From positions 5,010,501-5,074,500 of the forward strand of contig CP126199.1 in the NCBI GenBank assembly GCA_030272155.1: a DNA stretch of 64,000 nucleotides, in the 5' to 3' direction. The notes beneath the pieces are model-generated. The model was given only the letters and a program-made list of their open reading frames with translations, did no database searches and had not been told where the DNA came from. A program made the position numbers and the translations under genes. Source of the DNA: Tetradesmus obliquus. Its lineage: Eukaryota; Chlorophyta; Chlorophyceae; Sphaeropleales; Scenedesmaceae. Below, piece by piece: positions 10,596 to 21,603 of the stretch (position 1 is its first letter; each line of letters opens with the position of its first letter).

Positions 10596-12388
10596 TTGTG
10601 AAAGTTACATTGCCGCATAACTGACAAGCACCAGCCAGGCACACAGGGCTCTTGTGCTCAATTGCTGTGCAACAGCAGCTGCTTCTGCACAGACACGGCA
10701 GCTCTGCCCGCATCTTCTTAGCAGCTGCAGCCAGCAACAACACAGGCTGTCGTTCTTTGAACATCACCTGCTCATGCTCAACGCTGCTGCCACGCTTGAT
10801 GGCCGCCAAGCTGCGAATTGCGTCAAATCACGGCATGCCAACCGCATACATGCATCTATGGTACAATCAAAAGTCTATCTGAACAGCCTGCAAGCTGCAT
10901 GCAGCTGGATGGACCAATTGCCGGCCGTGGAGGTGCACTGCTACGGCTGACCATGCTGCTGCTGCAAACTGTGCACTACGAATGGGTGCAGCAGCACAGA
11001 GCTGCCTTGGACCAGCCAGCACTGCCAGCAGTTGCACGTGTTGCACACATTGCCGAGTTCGCCTACAGCGCAGCTGCACTAGCTGACGCGCAGAGGCTTG
11101 CTCCTCCTGCTGCTGCAGCTGCTGCTCCAGTGACTGTGTCTCAGGTTGTGAAGCTAGGGTTCTGGTGTGAGTTCCTGTGCGGCCTACACTGGGGTGCCAG
11201 TGAAGTTGCGCACATGTGCTGTACAGCTGCTGCTGCTGCTGCAGCTGCTGCTGCCACGCAATCACTCCAGAGGGAAGGCAGCCTCAAAAGCTGCAGTGGC
11301 AGGGAAGAGCAGCAGCAGGTGCGGCAGAGTTGACAAGAGCAGCGGGAAAGCAGCAGTGTGCAGCAAGCCAGCGCAACTTTGACAGCACATCTGTTCAAGT
11401 GCAGCGACATCATCACCATCACCATCACCACCACCACCACCATCATCATCGTCATCATTATCATCAGCAGCACTAGTGCAACCCTTGCTCTCACCTGCAC
11501 GCTCTGGGCGGCAGTAGCTGTAGCGGCCACTGCAGACGCAAACAGGCAGCAACAACACCAGCGTAATGAAATACCTTGAGTATGCTGCAGGTGGGTGTGA
11601 GCACTCAGTGACTGCCGTTTGACCCAGCATGTGATGCGGTGTCCACAGGGCAAGAATGCAGCGGCAGTTACAGATTCTGCGCCAGATAGCTTGCTGCTGT
11701 GCCTCAATGCACGCAGGATCTGCTGCAGCTACGTGACAGCTGCACCTCCTGTGCTGAATGGCCAACCTCATGTGCTGCAAGTGCAAACACAGCGCTGTGA
11801 ACCTGCCTTCTCATGGACCCAGCAATGCCAGCCCTGCTGCTGCAACTCCTGCAGTGCACATCTGCCAGGTGTTGCTGCCAAGTCATGCACTACAGCAAGT
11901 GCGCTTCAAATTTCCACCCCCAACGACTGTTGTGCTGCTCCTGCAGTCCCTGCTATGCCAGGAGACTGCTGCTGTTGCTGCTGCCGCTGCTGCTGCTGCT
12001 GCTGCTGCTGCGCACCCGGTCAGGTCCAGGCAGTGTGTGTAATGGTGCATCTCATCGTGCGCCTTGGCGGAGGCATCCTCCACACTGCAGCGCCAGCAGC
12101 ACCAGGAACACGCAGTGAATTTGTCTATGGCAAGACATGTTTGGCAACAGAGGCTCAACAGAGTTTGGCGCCATATGAACATGACACAGCAGCTCCTGAT
12201 GTCATCAACAAGTTATGCAGGCCAGCCGCATCATAACAGGTCAGACAGCAACCAAGCGCACTTGCTGGAAGCGGCGCTGGTGCTGCTGCCAGTGCTGGTG
12301 GTGCTGCTGCGGGCAGCTGCATCCCTCAGCTGCGCCCCTAACGACCTAAACATGTGTATCAAACTAATCAGGCACATATTGGCTGCAC
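10596..12388. other. unassigned region; (CAY)n tract and CTG tracts
   Basis: Open frames here are Ala/His/Cys-rich and follow the triplet repeats. A CAT/CAC run at 11405-11466 would encode poly-His/Thr, and (CTG)n runs lie at about 11226-11254 and 11970-12011. I recognise no protein family. If the strand rule seen elsewhere holds (sense CTG in introns), these would fit introns of a plus-strand gene or exons of a minus-strand gene, but I cannot build either. Confidence 0.35.
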
Positions 12389-12658
12389 TTACACGGCAGA
12401 GGCGCAGGCAGTGAGGGCCTTGTACTCCTCTGCGCACTTGCTGCTGGGCTTGTCTGAGCTGGTGTAGCACGACTGGAACGCGTCAGACTGGTCCCGGCAC
12501 TTTGTAAATAGGTGAAAGGCCACGGCCTGGCAAGCAGAAATGTCCACGAACGTCAGATCTGGGGTCGCAAGTGACCAGCTGCACTGCTCGCTGCGATCTG
12601 GCGCTGCTGGAAGACCGACCTGCAGGGAAGTCGTCTTGATGCCCTCCACCTGAGCCAT
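12389..12658 (-). CDS. twin-CX9C (CHCH) protein, likely mitochondrial intermembrane space
   Basis: A single-exon frame of 89 aa. The C-terminal half has two CX9C motifs: Cys-RDQSDAFQS-Cys and Cys-AEEYKALTA-Cys, separated by a short SSDKPSSK linker. This is the classic helix-hairpin arrangement of COX19/COX23/CHCHD-type proteins, which are imported and oxidised by Mia40. The N-terminal half is unremarkable, with one further CxxxxF-like Cys region. I cannot say which subfamily it is; accessory respiratory-chain subunits and copper chaperones share this signature. On the coding strand the stop is GTG-TAA, so the chlorophyte poly(A) signal TGTAA coincides with the stop codon; whether it is used is unknown. 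Confidence 0.75.
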   Translation of the reverse strand: MAQVEGIKTTSLQVGLPAAPDRSEQCSWSLATPDLTFVDISACQAVAFHLFTKCRDQSDAFQSCYTSSDKPSSKCAEEYKALTACASAV

Positions 12659-13158
12659 GATTGCTGCTTGCTAGCGAGGAGGGGCAAACAGAGGACAGGC
12701 CTTACAGCAGGCACGAGCAGACGTCAAGCAGCGGGATACGTAATGGCATTCAGTGTCAAAACTGTCAAGGACCAGATTTCAATTGTAACACGTACATCTC
12801 TTCGGACTGCGCACTCCGGGAGGGTTCTACGGACGATTGCATAACCGTACCTGTGGTGTGCAGCACAATGTTTGCTTTATTTCTTAGAACTCAACGGGTT
12901 GTTTACGTCAGACACTGCGCAGGAACAACACACAAGCACTGGATGTCCCTGTCGCTGAGACACCTGCTGCGGCTGCTGGTGCTGCTGCTAATGCTTTTGC
13001 CTCGTCACCCCGCAGAGCATACAACGTGGTACATTGGACGCAGGTACTACAACTGTATGACATTGCGTCTTCAGCAAGTGCGTTAAAGCCGTTACCAAGC
13101 AGCTGCACTACCAACTTGCAAACAGCATGCCCGTCACCGGTCATGAATCCAACCTGCG
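12659..13158. other. intergenic between two minus-strand genes
   Basis: No gene is seen. It should hold the promoter of the CX9C gene (just right of 12658) and the 3' UTR of the Hsp70-like gene (left of 13159). Confidence 0.4.
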
Positions 13159-13305
13159 CTAAAAGCCTGTGCTGCGGTTGTGCTGCTCTTCCACGTAGCT
13201 ACCGTCCATCATTTCTAGGCCACTGCTGAGTCCCAGCAGCACTGCCGCCTGGATGGCTGCGCCTAGTGCAACAGCCTGCTCAGGGTCAACTTCACACCTG
13301 CAGGA

Positions 13306-13341
<36 letters not shown>

Positions 13342-13913
13342 AGTATCTTCAGGAGTTGACAATGTATTGTATCGGTTTGTGGTGTTACCAGGGGCGCAGC
13401 TTTGGCACACCAGCGGCCAGTATGCATCGGGCTACTTGATGACATGCCCCGACGCTTCTCTATCCCAGCACGATAGCACATCTGTCTGCATCTTCACCGA
13501 TGCACATGCCTGACACTGCAAGCACCTTCAGAAGCTATCTTCCAGCAGTACAGCCGGGCAATCAGCCGAAATGGGCACCCACCTTGGCTCAAGCCCTGTG
13601 AGGGTCTGCAGGCCCTGCTGAATGATGGGCATGCGTGTCGCCCCACCCACCAACAGCACAGCAGTCAGCTTGCGGGGTTTTGGCGCATATGGATCACTGC
13701 TGCCATTGCTGCTGCTGCTGCTGCTGCTGCCGTTCTGCTGCGGTTTGAGTGTCTGCCCTGTTGCCTGCTGTGCTAACAACTGCTCTATTTGACTAGGCTC
13801 GCACTCATACGCCAGCTTGCAATCCTCAGCAAGAGCTTGCAGCGGACTCCACAGTCGCTGCCGCAGCTGCGCTGTCGCTGCATGCATCTCTTGCCGGGAA
13901 AGCTCAACAGTCA

Positions 13914-13954
<41 letters not shown>

Positions 13955-14115
13955 CTCATGCACTGCCCAGCAGCAGCTGCTGTGGCTGTAGCAGCGTCCA
14001 GGTGTATGCTTGTCACCTGCTGCTCAGTCAGCCTGCATTTTGCTGCCTCTGCTGCTTCCAGCAGCTGAGCCAGCACCTCTGGCGGCAGCTGCTGCAGCTG
14101 CTGTGGTGCGGCATC

Positions 14116-14150
<35 letters not shown>

Positions 14151-16158
14151 GCTGCTGTTGCAGCCAGGCTGCCAGTGCTGCGTCAAAGTCGTCCCCTCCC
14201 AGCTGCGCATCACCGTCAGTGCCTAGCACCTGCGGGAAATGAAACACACACACACACACACACCATGAGCAGGTCTGCTTGTTATGCACCCAAGATGATG
14301 CAATTGTAAAGGGAGAGATTCATTGTACATCATGTAAGCAGGGCTGAAGCTGACTCTGGCGCTGAAAGCCTGTATCCTACTCGTATCAAATGTTTACGAC
14401 ATGCGTGGGTGAAGTACCCCGCGTTGCATGATTGTGTGAAGCAGGCTCGAGTGAGCATGCTTCAGTCATACATGCGGCAGTTGAAACCTCAAGTGCAACT
14501 GCTATCAACATGTGCCAGCTGCACTGGTGTTGAACCTCTAGTCAAGCTTCAATAACAACTCGTCTCACCTCCATGATGCCCTCAAAGCTGTCGACAAGCA
14601 ACAGGTCAAACATGGCTCCGCCACTTGCATATCACGTTTGACTTCTGGTCAAACATTGTCATTTGCTATGTGTTACTCCCTCACCTCCATGATGCCCTCA
14701 AAGCTGTCAACAAGCGATAGGTCAAACGTGCCGCCGCCCAGGTCAAACACCAGCAGCAGCTCAGCATCCAGCGGCTTGCCGAAGCCAAAGGCCATGCCGG
14801 CAGCAACAGGCTCCTGCAGCAGAGACACCTGCGGGGGCAACACAGCGGGAACATGTATGTGTTGTAGTGCAGCTGCTGTCAGCTTGCCTGCACTGCCTGT
14901 TGGGCGATTGCGCTGCTTTCATTGCTGCCACTGTCTCCAGCACGCCTGGCTGCCAGAGTCGGCCGGCATGCTGTCCAGAGGTACCGCTGCACGCTTGCCA
15001 GCTGTAAGGCAAGTCATATGTGCGTGCGAGCTGCTGTCAGTGCTGTCTGCAGTGTACCTCACTTCTGCAGCTTGACACGCTTCTGCTGCACTGTGCAGCC
15101 CCACACACCTGCTGGATACCTGCCAGCTGCGCTGCCTGCAGCGTGGCACCTGCTGTCAGTGTGCTGCTGGCTGTTATAACAGCAGTTCCTGGCTACCTGC
15201 TATGACACACACAACACTGCTGAAGTCGCAGCCTCACACACCTGCTGGATGCCTGCCAGCTGCGCCGCCTGCAGCGTGGCGGCGCGCTGCTGCGGGCCAA
15301 AGTAAGCGGGCACCGTGATGACCACCTGCTGAGGGGGTGAGCCCCCCAGGGCCTGTGCAGCCAGCTGCAGCAGGTGGCGCAGCACATCTGCTGACACCTA
15401 TGTATGTAGTTGCAAGCAGCAACAAATGGAGTGAGGATGTGATTAGTTGTGAATAGAGTGTAGGGTTTGATGGATGTGTGCTTGGTGGGGCGCATGTGCT
15501 GTACCTTTACTTGTGCACTGCGCGGCTGACACACAAAATGCCAGCCTGCTTGCTGAGGAGTCATCACGAGCATGTGACTTCTATGAAGCTGAAGAACATA
15601 GCATCTGCTGCTGTGCTGCAGATGCTGATGCAGTGCAATCAGATCCACTGAGTGGTGCAGAGCTGCAGCAGTCACCTCTTGTGGCGTCAGCGGTGCTGCC
15701 CTTGCAGGACACAGCAGCTGCACTCCACCCTGCTCATCTGCTGCCGCACCATACACCAGCTCCAGGTCTTGAACCTCTTCGAGCTTCCTGCCTATCAACC
15801 GCTTGACGCTGTGAAACGTATTGAGGGGGTTGGCTGCTGCCTGCTGCTTGGCCAGCTGGCCCACTAAGCAGCGGCCATCAGGGCTGTAGCTAACTACTGA
15901 TGGGATAGTAAAGCTGCCAGTGCTATCACGAATGATGGTAGGGTAGGTTTCTCCCTTGCGCAGTATAGCCACAGCACTGTTGGTGGTGCCTAGGTCAATG
16001 CCGACAGCAGCTGCTGCAGCCACTGCAGCAGCAGCACAGGCCACTGAGGAACGCCTGCTGTTTGACCTGCTGCTCCTGCATGCTGCTATAACCGGTACGT
16101 TGGAGTAACAAGAGCTGATATGTGGGTGTAGGCGAGGAATCCTGCTTGAGTGAAGCAT
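13159..16158 (-). CDS. Hsp70-like protein containing only the ATPase domain, probably plastid-targeted
   Basis: Exons on the minus strand are 16158-15676, 15397-15242, 14828-14685, 14229-13583 and 13297-13159 (522 aa, phases consistent). After a Ser/Arg-rich N-terminus that resembles a transit peptide come the actin-fold motifs: [14 protein letters not shown] from residue 53, [20 protein letters not shown] at about 241, [11 protein letters not shown] near 455, and the final [17 protein letters not shown]. The protein ends about 24 residues later, so the peptide-binding domain and lid of true DnaK proteins are absent. Poly-Ser, a 13-Gln run (plus strand about 13911-13952) and another Ser run sit in loops of the ATPase domain. 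An upstream in-frame ATG at 16224 is an alternative start. Introns contain partial copies of exon 2 and exon 3 ends. Role is uncertain; short Hsp70-like ATPases exist in plants and algae. Confidence 0.88.
14560..14630 (-). repeat. copy of Hsp70-like exon 3 end (intron 3)
   Basis: The donor-containing end of exon 3 (plus-strand text 'cacctccatgatgccctcaa' at 14683) recurs about 120 bp away at 14567, with the GAG|GTGAG donor preserved, then diverges. Confidence 0.85.
15098..15155 (-). repeat. copy of Hsp70-like exon 2 end (intron 2)
   Basis: Plus-strand text 'cctgccagctgcgctgcctg' near 15119 repeats the exon 2 end ('cctgccagctgcgccgcctg' near 15251), with its GTGTG donor, about 132 bp further along intron 2. 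Confidence 0.85.
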
Positions 16159-16479
16159 GGTGTCCTGTGGCTTTGAAACAACTGCTGGTGGGCGAGCTGA
16201 CAGCTGCAGCAGCAAAAAACCCAAATAAACAGTTTCTTTTGAACATGAACTAATAAAGGCTTCTGGAAAACGTACACTTGCACCGATCGACGTGTTGTCA
16301 CATCATTAGTCAGCTGTCATTAGGTTGCGAAAACACCTACAATACGCACGTCGTCACGGCTCGCTTGCGCCAGTACATTCCTCTGGTTCCAGCCGATATA
16401 CGATCGATTGATTGCTCAGGCTGCAATTCGATTTCAAGGCGTTGATAGCTTCTGATGATGAGAGTTGAGCAGCTGCAGC
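16159..16479. promoter_or_regulatory. shared divergent promoter region
   Basis: The 321 bp between the start codons of the minus-strand Hsp70-like gene and the plus-strand TMEM245-like gene must hold both 5' UTRs and promoters. Part (about 16225-16430) is less repeat-rich than the genes. I see no convincing TATA box or heat-shock element array. If the upstream Hsp70 start (16224) is used, the space shrinks to about 255 bp. Confidence 0.5.
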
Positions 16480-18995
16480 ATGCCTGATTCGTTCATCAGG
16501 CCGCTTAGCCCTGGCTACGCGGGCAGGAGGGAAAGCTCGTACTATTTTCAGCTCGCATTGTATGCTGGAGGCAATGTCCTGGCGGTACTCATCCTGCTGC
16601 TGCTCTGGTTCTGCTGGGATGTCCTATCAGCGTTCCAGGAGCCCTTGATCTGGAGCTATCTCTGCAGGTACGCCTGCATGTCACAAGCAAGCTGCTGAAA
16701 TAAGTTAGCAAGGACGGCTTGTATTCACCTTCCTGCCTGCAGCAGGCAGCTACCTTACCATCACCGAGCAGCAGCAGTACCAGCAAAGCCAGGTCAATGC
16801 AGCATGTGCTGCAGGACTGCTCCTGCGCCAAGGCCTTGTGCCCGCTTCACGCGCGTGCCTTGCCGCTGTGTTAGACTAATGTCTTCTGTTGTTGTCCTGC
16901 AGCCTGTCATTGCGGGACATCAAGCGCTATCTGGTCAACACAGCCAGGCGCGAGCTGCAAACCAGGTGAGGCACGAGCTCAGCAGTACACACCAGCTTGA
17001 CCCACAGATGCAGCACTGCAGCATTCCTGCAAAGGCTCAACAGCAGCATTCATGCTGTAGCTGCGTTCCTATGTGCTCCACCCTTGCATCTCAAGCATGT
17101 CCAATGCGGTTCCTTGGCAAGCATGCAGACTCGACTGCAGCATCAGCTGCTACTGCTAACCACATGCGCTGCTGCGGCCCGCTGCTGCTGCTGTCCGCCC
17201 TGCGCGCAGCTCGTTTGTGGTGTGCTGTGCGAAGCTGCTGCTGCTGCCTGCCGTGATTGTGTGGCAGCTGTTTGAGGAGCTGAGGGACAAGCTGGCAGCC
17301 AAGTACCAGGAGCTGCAGCAGAAGAAGCAGGTGAGCAGATGGTGGCCCTTGCAGGAACAGAGTTGACCTAGAGTTGACCCAGATTTTAATTGTGAATTCA
17401 AGTAAGTGCCAGGGGCTCCAGCTGAAGAAGCAGGTGGGCATTGCTTGCAGGAATGCAAGGCATCACTTGCAGGTAGCATGATTCTTCAAATATACAGCTG
17501 CAGCAGAAAAAACAAATGAGCGGCACGAACAGCAGTCACTGGCGCTTGCAGGAACACCATGCAGTTACATGTATGCCTTGCATGAGATGGATGGCAGCCA
17601 AGAATCAGGAGCTGCAGCAGAAGCAGCAGGTTAGCATGGCTTGCACAATTTGGCTTGTACAAAATGGCTGCCAGCCAAGTTTCAGGAGCTGCAGCAGAAA
17701 CAGCAGGTGGGCGGCACAAAAGACAGTCAACGGCGCTTGCATGAACATTATGCACTAGCGGCAGGCAGTGCTTGCAGGAAAAGCACAATGCTTTGAATTT
17801 GCCCTCATCATAGTTGACTTGTAGCAAATTATGTGGAGCTGCAGCAGCAGAGGCAGCTGAGCAGCAGCTAGCGCTTACAGGAACAACATAAACCTGTTTA
17901 TGTTGCTGCGCGAGTATCTGCCAGCGCATCACCAAGAGGTGCAGCAGAAGTAGCAGCCAGGATGGTTGCATGAAGCACCACAACCTGTGCCTTGCAGGAA
18001 AGCAGTTGCTGATGCAGGCTGATGCCCAAAAGTGCCTTTCTGTTGTTGATTCTGTTGTGCATGTTTGTTTCGCCGCAGGCCACTCCCCAGAAGGCACTTC
18101 CAGCAGCAGCTGCAGCAGCAGCTAGGCGCATCAGCAAGGAGTTTGCAGCAGCAGCAACGGCAGCAGGCGACAGCATAGCCAAGCAAGCTGACAGCAGCGA
18201 CGACAGCTCAGACAGTGAGGACGAGCAACAGCAGCAGCAGCAGCAGAGCGGCAAGAGTAGCAGTGATAATGCATCCAATGGAGGGCTGCATCAGCACCAC
18301 AGCCAGCAGCAGGGGCTCAGGCAGCAGCAGCAACTCTGGCAGCGGAAGCCTGCAGCAGCTGCACCTGCTTCTGCAGCAGCTGCGGCAGCTCAGCAGCAGC
18401 AGCAGCGTCAGCGACCTCCTCTAGGCCCTCGCAGTAAGTCGCTGGGTCTCAGCCAAAGCAGCAGCAGCAGCAGCGGCGGCAACAGCACAGCCCCTGCAGC
18501 TGCTGCAAGTGCCAAAGCAGCTGCGCCACCACAGCGGGCTGCAGCAGCTGCAGCAGCAGCCAGGGCTGCCGGCAAGAGAGCAGCAGCAGCTCCGAGCGCC
18601 AGCAGGAGCAAATGGCGGCGGCGGCTGCGGCGGTGGAGGCACATGGCCGTGCGGCAGCTGCGGTGGTACTGCTTCTGTCTGTTTGAGCTGTTCAAGTTCC
18701 TGCTCAGCTTGCTGCTGCCTCGCAGGCAGCCTCAGCAGCAGCCCCAGCAGCAGCAGCAGCAGCAGCAGCAGAGCCTGGCGCAGTTGCAGCACTGCGCAAG
18801 CACCGCCAGCAGCAGGGCAGGCAGGGCAAGCAGTGTGTACGCTGGGGTGCATTCAGGTGCAGGTGCATTTGATGCTGCTGGCAGCACTCCTATGCGGCCA
18901 AGCCTTGCAGGAAGTATTGGCAGCAGCTACTGCGCATCAGAGCATGGCATGCACGCGCCGTGGACGCCGCAGCAGCAGCAGCACCAGCAGCAGCT

Positions 18996-19063
<68 letters not shown>

Positions 19064-19346
19064 GGATGAGCGGGAGCTTCTCGACACCTTCGCTGGCAGC
19101 GCTAGAAGCATATGCGCAGGCCAACGGCCATGTTGGGCACTCGCGGCTGCTAGCAATGCAAGCAGCAGCAGCTGGGGCTGGTACCCCACAGAGCCCTTTC
19201 TTGATTGGGCTGGCTGCTGCTGCCAGCAGCCCTCTTGCACAGCAGCAGCAGCAGCAGGTGCTGGATGATAGCTTGCTGGGGACGTCATTTGGGGGCTGGG
19301 CAACAGCACAGCCGCCACTGTCACCCCTTGCGCAGGCGCCTAGCAT

Positions 19347-19381
<35 letters not shown>

Positions 19382-20343
19382 TCCAGAGGTTCAGCAGCAG
19401 CAGCAGCCAGGCCAGCAGTCAGGCGGCAGCGCTGGGTGCTGCTGCTGCTGCAGCAGGCTCGCAGGCGCAAGCCGGCACGCGGCATCTGCATGCCACAGCC
19501 AATGGCAACAGCCACGACAGCCCTCCAGCACCAAGCGCTAGCAGCTTGCCTTCACCCACAGCAGCAGCAGCAGCACCTGCTACAGCAGATCTGAGCTACC
19601 TGGCCACTCCTGCTGCTGCTGCTATTGGTGCGGCTGCTAGCTTGCCGCCAAGCAGAGGCTTCTCTGTCCCTGTCGGCCCTACCATGGACGCCCCTGCTGC
19701 AGCAGCAGCAGCAGCAGCAGCTTACCACATGAGTGGCGCTATGAGCTTTGGACTTCTCGGTGTCGCTGCTAGAGCAGCACCATGGGATGGCTTTGGTGCA
19801 AGTGTGCCAGGCAGCGTGCCTGGCAGTGTGATAGGCATGGCAGTAGGCGGTGGGATGGCTGCTGGTGTAGCTGATCCTGGCAGCAGTAGCAGCGGCAGCG
19901 GCAGCAGCCCGAGCGGGATACTGTTCAAGTGGCTGCTGCGGGGCATTGTGCTGTATGAAGGCTGGCGGTATGCACAGGTGCGGCTGATGGTGCTGTCCGT
20001 GCTTGCTGTGCCGTGTCCAGACAAGCACGCAGTCATCATGGTTGTACTGCAATGCTTTTCAGGTTGCAGGACGTGTGTGGCGAGCTGCAAACGCTTTGCA
20101 TGCCCAACTCAACACAAAACAAGAAGCCATTGGTTGCCTCTTAGTACTTACTGCTCCACTGTGTGTGCATGCTGCTGCAGACGCTGCCGCTGCCAGACCA
20201 GCCGCTGCTGGTGCTGCTACTGGGTGGTGTTGTGGCAGTGGCGGGCGGCCTGCCCTTCCTGCTGCTGCCACGCAGCCTGTGGCGCTCCCCGCTGCACGAT
20301 GCAGCAGACAAGGAGGAGCATGCATTGCATGAGGAGCCGCACG

Positions 20344-20374
<31 letters not shown>

Positions 20375-20456
20375 AGGGGAGTCTCCAGCAGCTGATGTAG
20401 CGCAGGGTAGCAGCTGCGGCACCGGCAGAGCAGCAGAGCTGCAGAGTCCCTTCCAG

Positions 20457-20488
<32 letters not shown>

Positions 20489-21567
20489 AGATGACAGCAG
20501 CAGCACACAGCCTGCAGGTAGCAGCAGCAGCAGCAGTTGGTGGGGCATTTCGCTGCTGCGTGCTGCCTGGTCGCTGCTGGTTCGGCTGCTAGTGGCAGCT
20601 GATGAGAATTTGCGGGCGTTTTGTGCCTCGTCATTCCTGGACACTGCTGTGTCTGGCCTGATTGTGGTGGGGCTGATTTTGGGCAGCGTGGTGCTGTCAG
20701 TGGTGCTGCTAGTGCAGGTGAGGCTGTGTGCTGTTTTCATAGCACAGGATCCAGTGTTTTGTTTGCTTAATTTCCTTTTGTGATGGATGAGGACGATGCT
20801 GTGTGCCGTGCTGTGTATACTCTGGGCTCCTTGCATGGAGCTAGAATGCTGGAGGACTAGATTGACCTGGTGGAGCTAGATGAACCTAGATACATGTGCT
20901 GCACAGCAACAATGCAATGCACATGGCACTGTTGGAAGATGTCCCACAACACATGCTGCTTTGCTGCCGCTGCTACCGCTGCTGCTGCTGCCGCCGCCGC
21001 CGCTGCTGCTGCTGCTGCTGGTGCCGCTGAGTACAGGTTGGCGAGGAGAGCAGGCAAGCTGTGCTGGACCTGAACAGCCTGGTGCGCCAGAAAGTGGACC
21101 TGAAATCGGAAGGGGCGCTGCGCCAAGGCGTGCGGACCCTACTGCAGGATTATGAGGGCGAAATAACAGGCATGCTGCGGCATTCCCTGCCCAGCGTGAC
21201 GCAGTACGTAGAAAGCAGAGCAGTGGACTTTCTGGTTAGTCACAACTTAAGCAGGGTACTGCTGGATTTGGAAGGTGTGCGTGTTGCACTGCATTTGCCG
21301 GCAGATTGTAGTGAGGATGCTCAACTAAGGCTGGCTGTGCAGCTGGCAAACAGCAGCGTGGCAGCACAGAAGCTAGGCAGCAGGCGAGAGCAGCTGCAGC
21401 AGCAGCTGTCGCAGCAGCAGCAGCAGCTGGCGGCGCTCGCTCGGCAGTTTCGGGCAGCACAGGCAGGCAGCAGTATAGTAGGCAGTGGCAAGCTTGGTGT
21501 GTCGGCTGCAGTGCATGGCAGCTCAGCAGGATGTGAGCCAGACGGCTCGTTAGCAGCAGGCAGTGGT

Positions 21568-21603
<36 letters not shown>

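Noticed and set aside
11141-11786. Frames with poly-Asp/Met/Val opposite the CAT/CAC run
   Set aside because: Produced by the simple repeat; no start context, no homology.
18421-18852. Long minus-strand open frames opposite TMEM245-like exon 4 (poly-Leu/Cys/Ala)
   Set aside because: They are mirror frames of CAG repeats, which stay open on both strands; no domain or splice structure.
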